Origin: Sternotherus odoratus
Lineage: Eukaryota > Chordata > Testudines > Kinosternidae
Length of the DNA: 64,000 nt
Assembly: GCA_032164245.1 (NCBI GenBank)
Contig: JAVMKO010000001.1
Coordinates: 17,273,603 to 17,337,602 of the forward strand
Direction of reading: 5' to 3'
Part shown: piece by piece, positions 47,165-58,058 of the stretch
Numbering within the stretch: the first letter of the stretch is position 1
Layout of the letters: every line of letters starts with the position of its first letter
Notes under the pieces: generated by a model
What the model saw: the letters and a program-made list of their open reading frames with translations, nothing else
Told to the model about the DNA's origin: nothing
Databases searched by the model: none
Program-made: the position numbers and the translations under genes

Positions 47165-47720
47165 TGTGGTGGTTGTATTATTATTATTAATCCTGTTTAT
47201 TATATTAATGCCCAAGCACCAACCAAGAATGGGGGCCCCATAGTGCAAGGCGCTGTCCGACACAGAGTGGTAGAGGATCCCTTCCCCAAAGGGTTAACAA
47301 TCTGACTAGATTGATAAACAGGATGGGAGAAAGGGGGTAGAGCACACAAGCAGAGTGACCGATGTGATAGCAACAAACATGATGTTCCACTATTTTTTGG
47401 GAGTGGGTTTAGTTAGGAGAGGATCTGCTAAATGGCAAGACAAGGAAAGTGGGGGTGAGATGGGATAGGGGAGAAGAGGGTAAGAAGGCCGGGGTGAAGC
47501 TCAGATGATGAAACTATGAGGGAGGGGGAAAGAGAAGATTGGAGCAAACAGCCAATCAGCACAGAGCAGAGAAAGTCCACTGCAGAAAGGTCTCTGAATT
47601 TCCCTGCTTTGGCTGCTTCTGCAGCTGCTCCTACTGGCTGTATTCTCCAGCTGGTTTCTTTCTGCAGTTTCCCCCAAGTCCTGTAGTGAAGGGAAGATGC
47701 GGCACCATCTAATAATTAAT
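47165..47720 (+). repeat. Ancient interspersed repeat, long copy B
   Basis: Head with TATTATTATTATTAATCC, GGGGCCCCATAGTGCAAGGC and CCCTTCCCCAAAGGGTTAAC; the following 370 bp aligns in order with copy A at 6770-7370. Confidence 0.55.
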
Positions 47721-48294
47721 TTTCACGAAGAGCTGGAGTCTCCCCAGCACACTTCTGGGTTTGGAGGGACTGCTGAGGGAACGAGTGACCAAGGCTGTAC
47801 CCCATTTTACTCCCTTCCCTCCAGTGTAGCAGTCCCTACTTTGGCTGATCCTACCCACTGCAAGCGCTGGCTGGTATCTCTGCAGGTTTTTTACAAGACC
47901 CACATGGTGGGTGGGTGAGGAGGCACCTCCTGGGTCCTGTTGCCCCAGCGTGTGTAGGGGCGCCTGCAAGAGGTGCATGCTGATCCCGTTACACCTCTGT
48001 ATCCCACATATAATACAGTGACTCATTGTCTTGATTTATAAACCGTGAAACTCCCCCACTGCTTGGTTGTTTTTTTCCTTTCTAGAATTTCCCTGGAGGC
48101 TTTGCAATCACTTGATTAGTATTGTGTTTAGACTGTAAATAGGTGTTTATTGTGCAGTATACAGTGTTCAATCTGTATATAACCAGACAAGTGTCAAAAA
48201 GTGTCTCCTGCCTGGAAAAAACCTGTTTTGCATCTTCAGGTGACCAGACCCAACTCACAGACTTGAAGAGCATAATTTTCAGTATTTATACATA

Positions 48295-48660
48295 CAGTAG
48301 ACTCTCGATTATCTAGCAGTGGGCTAACTGAGTTGCGGATTAACTGGGATGTCAAAAAAAATACAGGTAACTTGCAGGGCCGACTCTGGCTTTGTTGCCA
48401 CCCCAAGGAAAAAACAGGGCACAGGGCACAGGACGGCTGGGGAACCAAACCCCTTCCTCCCCCGGTTGAAGTTCAGTCAGCGAACTAACCCAACCCCCCA
48501 CCCCGGGCGCAGTGCAGCCGGCGAACCAACCCCTTCCCCCTGGCACAGGGCATCCCGCAAACCAACCCCCCTCATATTTCCTATTGATGGTGATTAACCG
48601 GGATTTTATTAACTGGGATTAAATTTTTTCCTATCATCCCAGATAATCGAGAGTCTATTG
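48295..48660. mobile_element. Tigger-like (pogo) non-autonomous element, copy 2
   Basis: Termini CAGTAGACTCTCGATTATCT and the reverse of AGATAATCGAGAGTCTATTG match at 19 of 20, flanked by TA (48293-48294 and 48661-48662). The interior shares GCAGGGCCGRCTCTGGCTTTG-like sequence and GAACCAACCCC repeats with copy 1. Confidence 0.87.
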
Positions 48661-49820
48661 TAACTCCTTTCATATTCTGGACATAACCCTACATGTTATT
48701 CAGCCATCCATTTTTCAGTGATTGATGATCAGTGTGACGGAAGCTTTCCGTAAAGACTTTAGGTGATACTCTTTGGCAAACTAGTATGGATCAGATGGGC
48801 AATTGGGGATTTATTTATTTTTTTGCCTTCCTCTGTAGCATGTGGGTGTGGTGATTTGCGAGGATTATCTGGGTATATCTCACCTAATCATTTATCTTCT
48901 ATTGAAGGGGCCTCAAACAGAGGCACATTGGTCCCTCATGACACAAAATAGTCTAGTCTCCTGTGGCTCTTATTTACTTTGATCTAAGATTGGTTATTGG
49001 GTTTTAGTGGGGGTGCTGGGTGACGTTGGTGGCCCGTGATATACAGGAGATCAGACTAGATTATTTGGTCTTCCTACTGTTCTTAAATTCTATTATTTTA
49101 TTTGCTAACCTACATGATCTATTCTATTCTATTATTCAGGTTCTTCTACTGCTCTCATCACTGTAGTTAGTATCTGAGCACTTTCCAGTAGAATATTACT
49201 CAACAACATGACTAATATCTTTCACGTTTGTTCTCTCATCCTCCCCCCAGGGGGAGAATTGTATGTTCAGGGCAATGTTTTGTTTTGGTAGGTTTGCTTT
49301 TGTTTGTTTCTTTTTGAGAGTTATATACATATTGCTGTGTATTTATATTAGAGAAGGGAAATCAAAGAAATGCACTCTGCGTTTAGCATGGAAGGCAGTG
49401 GGGTTACTTTCTCCCACAAAGACAGGCTTTATCCTTATTGTAGAAAGTTGCCTAGTGCCACAATTGTCCATCTCGTTGTTCATCCCCAAGCTTTAGGTTC
49501 TTTTAGATATCCTGGGCCCAGGCCATTGAATTAATCATTATTTTCAAGGCAGACCTTGAATTTGACTCAATCCACTATAGCAAAAATGATGAATTCTTCA
49601 GGTTATGATGCTGAAACAAGAAACAGAGCAAACTATTACTACTCTTTGAGACACAGTCCCTTCCTGGGGTCTTATGTAGGTCAAACTATCCTCCACTTGG
49701 ACCAGTGTTTAAATACCACAGTTTGGACCTTAGGTCAAAAGGCATTATTTAGGGTGGAACGAAGGAGTGAAAGGATAAAATTAAGAACATGGAAAATTAG
49801 GCGAAATATAAAGAACAACG

Positions 49821-49905
49821 TCATAGATTTTAAGGCCAGAATGAACCATTAAGATCATCTAGTTTGTCTCCAACCTTTAGCCATAGAAATCCCTACACAC
49901 ACACC
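49821..49905 (-). mobile_element. CR1 LINE 3' tail, antisense
   Basis: CATAGATTTTAAGGCCAGAA, then GATCATCTAGTTTGTCTCC match the antisense end of a common reptile CR1 subfamily. Confidence 0.75.
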
Positions 49906-49939
49906 CCAGTGATTCCTGGCTGTGGAATCCAAGAGACGT

Positions 49940-50102
49940 CCAAGAGAAGTAGTGGAAGCCCCTTCCCCCAGCACATATTGAAACTAGACTGGACACAGCT
50001 CTAGATCAGGTACTATAGGGAACAAAACTTCCTTGGCAGGCAGGTGAACAATAGATGCTCTAATGTGTCCTTTCCGTTTCTAATGTCTATGGTTCTATGA
50101 TA
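49940..50102 (+). mobile_element. CR1 LINE 3' tail, sense
   Basis: GAAACTAGACTGGACACAGC, GTACTATAGGGAACAA and TAATGTCTATGGTTCTATGA are the sense end of the same type of CR1. It points away from the antisense tail at 49821-49905. Confidence 0.82.
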
Positions 50103-50610
50103 CCACGATTACAGTTTGGAGAGGAACAGCTCCTGGGTTGTGTATATCTGTTTCCTTGGTTGTGCGCAAATAAAAAAAAATACAAAAAATATTTGTCACC
50201 CCTTTTGTGTTATACAACCAGTTACTGTGTTTGAATTTCTCTTGACCATAGCTAGAAACTACCAGCGCCATTACAGGAACTCCGTATAATGTTGCTAACA
50301 TCATTGATGCTGATATGATCCAAAATAAAGAACTAGAAAAATCAGCAGATGTTTTGAATGTTGCAGCACTACACTGCAGCAAAATATCTTCCCTCCCCCC
50401 AACCTCCTTGCAAATGTAAACTGAACATGAAAATAACTAAGCTCACTGCGCCTGCCCTGTATATTTAGGAAAAATATGTAAAGCTAAAAATAAAAAAGAT
50501 TTACTTACACATACTGGGACATGAGACTGAACAGTACTTTGTAGTTGGGGTCCCATCCCGTGAGGTGCTGAGAACATCAAATAGGAATTGGAGGGGCTCA
50601 GTTCTTCTAA

Positions 50611-51164
50611 GGATACATCCGTACTGTACATTTGTGACAGTGGCGTGTAGCTACATGCTGCAGAGAAAAGGAAGCTGTGTTCACACTGAAGTGTGTAGCT
50701 TCAAGTGTCAGTGAAAGGCTCTGGTGTGGGGGCAACAGGGAAAGGCAGCTCCCAGCCGCTAAAGCCTTTCCCCTCTGCCTCCCCCCACCATAGTCTTTCC
50801 CCACCTCCAGAGTCTCTCCCTGTGGCAGCAGAAGCCTCTATAGTGGGGAGCTAGCAGAACCTTTCCCTGCTGACTCCCCACTGTCAGTCTGTCCCCATTG
50901 TCTCTCGCTGCCAGAGCCTTCCAGGGTCTTTTCTTTCAGTGGGGAAAGGCGCCAGCAGTGGGAGGCAGGAGGATTCTACACTGACAGGGAGAGACACTGC
51001 TGGTACAAGTCAAGAATCTTGTGGATACATACATGGGTACATACCTCTAGTTTCAGGCATGTCTTTACTCGTCTAAGCCATGCCTTCCCATCTGCACTGT
51101 TATGTAGACTCATGGTTTGGGGGGCTATTCACCTTCATAATAAGTGTGCAGTATAGATGTTTCT
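50611..51164. mobile_element. Harbinger-like miniature element with C/T-rich interior repeats
   Basis: The left end GGATACATCCGTACTGTACA pairs with the reverse of GTGCAGTATAGATGTTTCT. The flanks TAA (50608-50610) and TTA (51165-51167) are similar but not identical. The interior repeats AGCCTTTCCC- and CTCCCCAC-type phrases. Confidence 0.5.
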
Positions 51165-51904
51165 TTAGAAGTACTCTGCACCTCACAGGATCAGGCGCTT
51201 AATTGGTTCTTTTTCTTAATGAGCAATCTATCTGTTTTGACTTTTCGGTGTTTTAACTGAAAGCAAGACACATTCTGTTAATAAAATGTGGTATACACTG
51301 ATGTACAGGTTTAGTCACTAGCATTGCCATCATCACAGCATAATCATTCTTCGAAGTATCCTATGCCTTTAATGAGTTTGCAGTTAATGGCTCTTCCCCA
51401 ATATCAGTCACCTTCTGTGATTGCTATTTCAGATTGGGAGCAGGTTGGGAAAGCATGGCTAGAGGCTGAATTTACAATATAAATTAGCAGCAACTAGACC
51501 TACTGTAGATGATTAATTTGTCTTTGATTATAACGGCGCACTGAGTGAGAGAAAATTAGCTTCTTTGATTTGTTGGCACAATATGGGTTTGAAAAATGGC
51601 CACAGGAAGTTGAAACCAAAACTAAATTACATTTATTGAAATGCAAAGTTGATGGAATTTAGATGATGAGGAAAAAAAGAGGTTTAAATGGCCCTTCTGA
51701 ACATGGTGAAAGTTTGTTTAAAGACCCATGACAAATGACATTGAGTTGATTATTTTGACTTGTTAAGGTTAACAGGTGGCTGGAAAATAAGGGTTTTAGT
51801 TTAGTTTTGTTTTCAAACCCTGTCAACTATTAGTTGACAACACACTGTATCTTGGAAATAAATATTTCATAAAAGATTAAAATTAATCTTCTTGTTTTAT
51901 GTGA

Positions 51905-52275
51905 CTGAAGTATGTTGAGGGGAGATTTGATAGCTGCTTTCAACTACCTGAAAGGGGGTTCTAAAGAGGATGGATCTAGACTGTTCTCAGTGGTAGCAGA
52001 TGACCGAACAAGGAGTAATGGTCTCAAGTTTCAGTTGGGAAGGTTTAGATTGAATATTAGGAAAAACTTTTTCACTAGAAGGGTGATGAAGCATTGGAAT
52101 AGGTTACCTAGGGAGGTGGTAGAATCACCTTCCTTAGAGGTTTTTAAAGTCAGGCTTCACAAATCCCTGGATGGGATGATTTAGTTGGGGATTTAGTTGG
52201 GGATTGGACCTGCTTTTAGCAGGGGGTTGGACTAGATGACCTCCAGAGGTCCCTTCCAACCCTAATATTCTATGA
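51905..52275 (+). mobile_element. CR1 LINE, 3' end with ORF2 C-terminal remnant
   Basis: An open frame at 51912-52184 encodes [15 protein letters not shown], then [20 protein letters not shown] and [20 protein letters not shown], the conserved C-terminal end of the CR1 ORF2 polyprotein downstream of the reverse transcriptase domain. After the stop come the CR1 3' region (GGACTAGATGACCTCCAGAG) and the end CTAATATTCTATGA. The copy is 5'-truncated and lacks the endonuclease and reverse transcriptase domains. Confidence 0.9.
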
Positions 52276-52855
52276 GCAGAGCTCTAGCCTGCCAGGACTC
52301 CCTCATGACAGTGGGGATAAGGCGTGCCATAGTGATGGGGACTGAGCATCAGCCACTCTCCAGAGGGTCAGACACAGCTTCTCCAGTTCTCCACCTGATA
52401 ATGGGGCTTGTTGGCACCATAAAGAGCTGCTTCAGCCACTGACTTTCAGTATGAGTTGTGGATGCTTAGCATGTGCTCAGGAGCCGGCCCAAAGTCGTCA
52501 TGAAAATATTGTATGGAGGGAGTGTGTTTATATGTTTGTGTGTATATAGGTGCTAACTGTGTGTCAGACTATATAGCTATTCAGATATAAGAATAAAATG
52601 GCAAATCAAAAACTTGGTGGGACTGCAGTAGAACTGACAGAACAATTCTGAACCTTAGACTAATAAAGAAAAAGTCCTAGGCCAGTATACTGTGGCAATT
52701 CTTTGGTGCCTGCCCTGTTTTAGAAGAGATGACTTATCTAAACAGGCTCTGAATGCACCCTTGTATGGCAGGTATAGCATATGTAGGTACAGCCAACAGT
52801 GTATTAGAATTTAAGTTTCCAGAATAGTGACTCAATTTTGTTTCTTTTATTGTAG

Positions 52856-55061
52856 GCTAAAGGTACTTCAGGTATAACATCGGGCACCCAGAAGAAGGTA
52901 AAGAGGACTCTACCCAACCCACCTCCAGAAGATGCTACCACAGGGACCCAGTCAGCATTCACTACTGTGGGGTCAGTTTCACGCAGAAGGATCTGTAGAA
53001 CCAACACCATGGCCAGAGCTAAAATTCTCCAGGATATAGACAGGGAATTGGATCTAGTAGAACGAGAGTCAGCCAAGCTTAGGAAGAAGCAAGCAGAGCT
53101 AGATGAGGAAGAAAAAGAGATAGATGCCAAACTGCGGTACTTGGAAATGGGCATCAATAGGCGGAAAGAAGCCTTGTTAAAGGAAAGAGAAAAGAGAGAG
53201 CGTGCCTATCTCCAAGGAGTAGCAGAAGAACGTGATTACATGTCAGACAGTGAAGTTAATAATGCCAGGCCTACTAGAATGGAAGCCCAACATGGCTTGG
53301 AGAGACCACGAACTGCACCACAGACAGAATTTAATCAATTCATGCCCCCTCAGACCCAGCCAGAAACTCAGTTTGCTCCTCCTACAAGCCCTTATACACA
53401 ATATCAATATTCTTCTCCTGCACTCCCTACTCAAGCACCAACTCAGTATACACAACAGTCGCATTACCAACAACAGCAGACTTTATATCATCAACAGGTT
53501 TCACCCTATCAAACTCAGTCAGCCTTCCAGCCTGTGGCAACCATTTCATTTACTCCCCAAGCTCAGCCTCCACCAACCCAACAGTCATCATATCAGCTCC
53601 CGTCACAAATGATGGTGATACAGCAAAAGCCAAGGCAAACTACATTATATCTGGAGCCTAAGATAACATCAAACTATGATGTGATTCGTAATCAGCCTCT
53701 CATGATAGCACCTGTTTCCACTGATACTACGTATGCGGTTTCCCATCTTGGCAGCAAATACAATACCTTGGATTTAAGAATAGGGCTGGATGAGAGAAGC
53801 AGCTTGGCTAGCAGCCCCATATCAAGCATATCTGCAGATTCATTCTATGCAGACATAGACCATCATCACACACCACGAAATTATGTGCTGCTGGATGATA
53901 TAGGAGAGCTTACAAAGGGAACGGCAGCACTGAGCTCTGCTTTTAGTCTCCACGAGAAGGATCTGACAAAAACCGATCGGCTTCTTCGAACCACCGAGGC
54001 CCGGAGAGCACAGGAAGTGACAGACTTCCTAGCACCACTGCAGACTTCTTCTAGGTTGCATGCTTACGTGAAAGCAGATGAAGATCCAATGGAAGATCCT
54101 TATGAGTTAAAGCTTCTGAAACATCAGATCAAGCAGGAGTTCCGCAGGGGTACAGAAAGTCTGGATCACCTTGCTGGCCTTTCTCAGTATTACCATGCAG
54201 ATACCAGCTACAGGCACTTCCCCAAATCTGAGAAATACAGCATAAGCAGGCTTACACTTGAGAAACAAGCGGCCAAGCAGCTGCCAGCAGCCCTCCTCTA
54301 CCAAAAGCAGTCAAAGCACAAGAAGGCTTTGATCGACCCCAAACTGTCAAAGTTTTCACCTATCCAGGAGAGTCGAGATCTCGAGCCTGATTATTCAAGC
54401 TATATGACTTCCAGTACTTCATCGCTTGGAGGCATCACCTCCAGAGCCAGGCTTCTTCAGGATGATATCACTTTTGGCCTCCGAAAAAATATCACGGACC
54501 AACAGAAATTTATGGGGCCAACACTGACATCATCCCTTGGAGCCAGCCTTGGGACCACACTAGGTCCAACAATGAGATCCACATTACAAGATGAAGCTGA
54601 CAAGTCTTATAGTAGTGGCAGTAGGTCAAGGCCCTCATCTAGACCCTCTTCAGTCTATGGACTTGATTTATCATTAAAAAGAGATTCCTCTAGCTCTTCT
54701 TTAAGACTGAAAGCCCAGGAGTCAGAACCATTAGATATTTCTTTTAGTCATGCAGCTCCCTCGGGAAGAACTAAACCTACAAGTCTACCTATTAGCCAAA
54801 GCAGGGGAAGAATCCCAATAGTAGCACAGAACTCAGAGGAAGAGAGCCCTTTAAGTCCTGTTGGTCAGCCAATGGGAATGGCAAGAGCTGCAGCGGGACC
54901 CTTGCCACCAATATCTGCAGATACCCGGGAGCAGTTTGGATCAAGCCATTCACTACCTGAGGTCCAGCAACATATGAGGGAAGAATCACGGACTCGCGGG
55001 TATGACCGGGATATAGCCTTCATCATGGATGACTTCCAGCACGCCATGTCAGACAGTGAAG
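52856..55061 (+). CDS. PCLO: Piccolo (PCLO) coding exon: second coiled coil, Q/P-rich and Ser-rich linker
   Basis: This exon is 2,206 bp; it starts in phase 0 after an AG at 52855 and ends in phase 1 at 55061 before GTAAAC. It opens with a basic, Pro-rich segment ([14 protein letters not shown]), then [14 protein letters not shown], then a highly charged coiled coil at about 53015-53215 ([16 protein letters not shown], ending [16 protein letters not shown] in pattern). This coiled coil is nearly invariant among Piccolo and Bassoon and is the kind of region reported to bind CAST/ERC. A Q/P/Y-rich segment follows (about 53330-53630), then a conserved globular-looking block (54050-54340; [20 protein letters not shown]), a Ser-rich region with a GLDLSLKRD motif at about 54659, and a conserved C-terminal end ([22 protein letters not shown]). 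The GTG at 52967 is an internal Val codon and not a start. Confidence 0.97.
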
Positions 55062-56869
55062 GTAAACTAGGCCTCAGACTGCTATGTTATTCTCACAACA
55101 CAACTCCTCATTTCTATGCATGCGTCTGATTTTTATCATCCTACAAGGACTTGTTCTTCTTTTTGTTCCTTTGTGCATCTTTTGTGTATCTCTCTTTTCT
55201 AATTTTATTTTTATTTTTCTGTAAAAGCAGATTTTGGATGGTGCTTATGTACAATAGTACGCTCAAGTCATTTGTTGTTTTGGTTTCCTTTTGGTTTGCT
55301 TGTGCATTTTCCTTTTTATTTGTTGGTGTCTACTTTTCTAACTGCATTATATAAATAGAATAATATGTATATAAAGTGTGCCCCATATACTCTTCTCTTC
55401 ATTCCTTCAATGGGGCTTCATCCTTTGAAATTCTATTGTTGGATTTTTTTTACTGTTTCTCTTGAAAAATTGCTGACCTTGCCCCAAATCTTTAAAAAAC
55501 AGTTGAATCTCGTAAGAAAAACTGGATGCATAAAGTTTCATTATGGGCTTCAAGAATCAGTAACACGACTTCCTGAGGCACACAGAATAATAATTACACC
55601 TTGTAAGCAACAGTATTATGTGCTAAAAGTCTGTATTGTATATTAGAACCATAGAGAGTTTAATGTGATAGTAAATGAACATTCTAAATCTGGTTTGTTA
55701 AAATATATCTTGTCGTGTGGACTTCTGTGCATTCAGAATTGTGATGTAAGAAAACCTATTGTTTAGATGGCACGAGGTAACCTCATTCATCAATAAACTT
55801 GCTTAAAATATATCACTTCCATTGATGGATTATCCAGCTTAAGTGGTTTAATGTGGACCCCACACAGTACTTCTGCCAGAGAAGCACAAAATCATATCTC
55901 ACTTAGGTTCATGAAAAGGAACTTCTCTGATATATTATAAATTGTGTAATTAAAAAGTGTTTCATTTTAAATAAATATAGCAGAATGTTAAGCTGGTGTT
56001 AAGTACTAAATAATTGCAAATTATGCATCCACTTGGTTTGACTCTAGTCAAATTTAATACATTTTAAAACTGTATTAGAAAAAAAATCAGAGTCATTCTG
56101 AAAGACAATGAAATGCACATGTTTAAGTTACCATGTGCTTTTCATTGTATGTGCTCCATTAACTTTTCTTGTGTGTATTTAGTGCACAATAAAAAAAACA
56201 AAATTTTGCATGCACTATATTGTTTGCAAGTGACAATAATTAGTGCAAAAGAATAATTTGCATGATTGTGAAGTAGGGATGGTTGCTTCCTGTACTTATA
56301 CATAACCCACATTTAGTATTTTGAAAAAGCATTGCTTCCCTTTGTTCGTAAACTGTATCATTTTGAATTCAAAGGGAAAATCTTGGTTTAGAAGATGAAT
56401 AACATTTGCTTTCCCTGTATTTGATCTCACACTGTTGTAAACTGATAAGCCGCAAGTCATTGTTCTGTAAGTTTCTGTGCATTTTGGGGTCTGACTCTGA
56501 AGCTTTATTTCACAGCAGGTAAGCGTTTCATGATTAAGGGCCTGTTTCTGCACGGTGCTGAGTATCTCTGTGGAGGATAAGGCTGTATTGGACCTCAGCA
56601 CCTTCCACTGAACACAATTGAAGTTGCATTCAAGCTAAAGAGAGTGGGATTGGTCCCCCAAAACAATCTAAAAAGTTGGCCTTCCCTCTCTTGTTATGTA
56701 ATACATAAACAGATCATGGATAAAACCACAGTAGTTTATAATATTGCTATCCAGTTACATTATTTATTTGTGACAAATTCTTAGGATGTAAGGGCTGGTT
56801 TTGATCTGGTTATGAATCTGATATATATTTTTAGATCTCTTCTAACTCGGTTCACAGCTTGTTCATTAT

Positions 56870-57001
56870 TAGGTTGACCACACATCCCTGGGAACAATTG
56901 CTGCCCCTTTTTTCTGAGCTTATCCCAGTGGCTGTTTCATTTTTACAAATAACTTTGCTTTGTCCCATTTCTCATAAAGACTTGCGGATTGGTCAGCACT
57001 A
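56870..57001. mobile_element. Decayed TAGG-type hAT-like element
   Basis: TAGGTTGACCACACATCCC and the reverse of GATTGGTCAGCACTA are imperfect inverted repeats like those at 16279 and 25091. No matching flanks are seen. Confidence 0.35.
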
Positions 57002-57769
57002 GGAGCTGTCATATATAGTCACCAGACTTCCTGTGCAGCATATGTATTATATCTGCACAGTAAGGGAGCACATTCATAGTCAGGAGTATTAATGATGGCT
57101 TTGTTTTTTGAGTGCTTGGTGTTGCCCCTGGCTGGAAGGAGTGCCAAAGAAGATGGACCAACCCAATCCCTCTCCCTTGAAAGTCAGTGGCAAAGTGGAT
57201 TGTCCTCTCTGTGGAAGAAATATGTTTGAAGCTGGTGTGAGGGGAGGAGGTGGGAGTTCTAAGTGTAAGGGATACCAAGGAGAGAATGCATAAAGAAGAG
57301 AATGGGAGAAGGACACAGAGGGCATTGAGGAGGGCAGCCTGGGTATGGCCTAGGCACCACAAAGAATAATAGGAGGAGGTGAGGACAAAGATGCTGATAA
57401 TGACAGAGTGGTCTGAGGGCCACAATGGTGGTGAAGCACGAACTTTATATGGAACTTGAGAGGAAGCTAGTGAAAGAATGGGTCGATGCTCTGTCTGGAT
57501 GCGTAAAATATAGGAGTGAGTCTGTGTGTGATATTAGGTGTAAATATGAATGGGACGTATGGGATACCAACCAGAACCAAATGACTCGGTGGACATGGGG
57601 AAATCCATACAACTTGGGCATAAAATAAAGAGGGGAAGGAGACTCTTACCTTTGAACAGTGATGCAATGTTGTATAGGAATGGCTAAAACCCTGTACAAG
57701 CACACTCTATGATGCAGTCAGAATGGTTGTCAGAGAAGAGTTACTGCGTAGCAAGCTCTGCTGTAAATC

Positions 57770-58058
57770 AAAAATGCAACGAGAGTGCCGCACACTAACT
57801 GTCCATGTGGACCCTTCTGTCCCTCACTAAAAGTTTGCTAGTGTGCTTTGATCTACTCCACTTTGAAATGAAGGCAGGTCAGTGTGTACGAGGGAAGTTT
57901 TAGTGTGCGGTAGCAGAGTCCACACTGGCAGCTAGTGTGCTGCAAGTTAATGCACTGTAGATTTACACCCAGGTTGCTGCACACTTAACCCTTGTCTACA
58001 CCTAAAATATAGGTCTACTTAGCTATTTGGATCAAGATTTTGTAGTGTAGACATACCA
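57770..58058. mobile_element. Miniature elements, same group as 19307-19573
   Basis: TTTTAGTGTGCGGTAGCAGAG and GCACTGTAGATTTACACCC are shared with the repeat at 19307. Adjacent on the right is a short inverted pair, CCCTTGTCTACACC with GTGTAGACATACC (57989-58058). Confidence 0.5.

Larger units (their letters stand above)
3135..52855 (+). other. PCLO: PCLO intron, 49.7 kb, phase 0, mobile-element rich
   Basis: The donor is GTAAGC at 3135 and the acceptor is TTTTATTGTAG ending at 52855. Splicing joins ...QYTEGFV to [10 protein letters not shown] in frame. Apart from the mobile elements listed separately, I recognise no host gene, tRNA, rRNA or promoter. Stretches where I see nothing identifiable include 3135-4225, 5860-6769, 9020-11445 (10800-11200 is only a random ORF), 17550-19150, 21125-22270, 22950-24800, 25550-26780, 28320-29730, 29890-31430, 32480-34200, 34370-35830, 38375-39260, 39450-40910, 41640-42850, 42965-43895, 48665-49815 and 52280-52855. 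Two are low-complexity: 32300-32470 is pyrimidine-rich, and 40440-40800 is C-rich. Confidence 0.92.

Noticed and set aside
51912..52184. Conserved-looking 90-residue ORF as a small host gene
   Set aside because: The sequence is the CR1 ORF2 C-terminus, followed by the CR1 3' end.
52967..52969. GTG as a start codon
   Set aside because: It is an internal Val codon of the exon that begins at 52856 after a clear acceptor.
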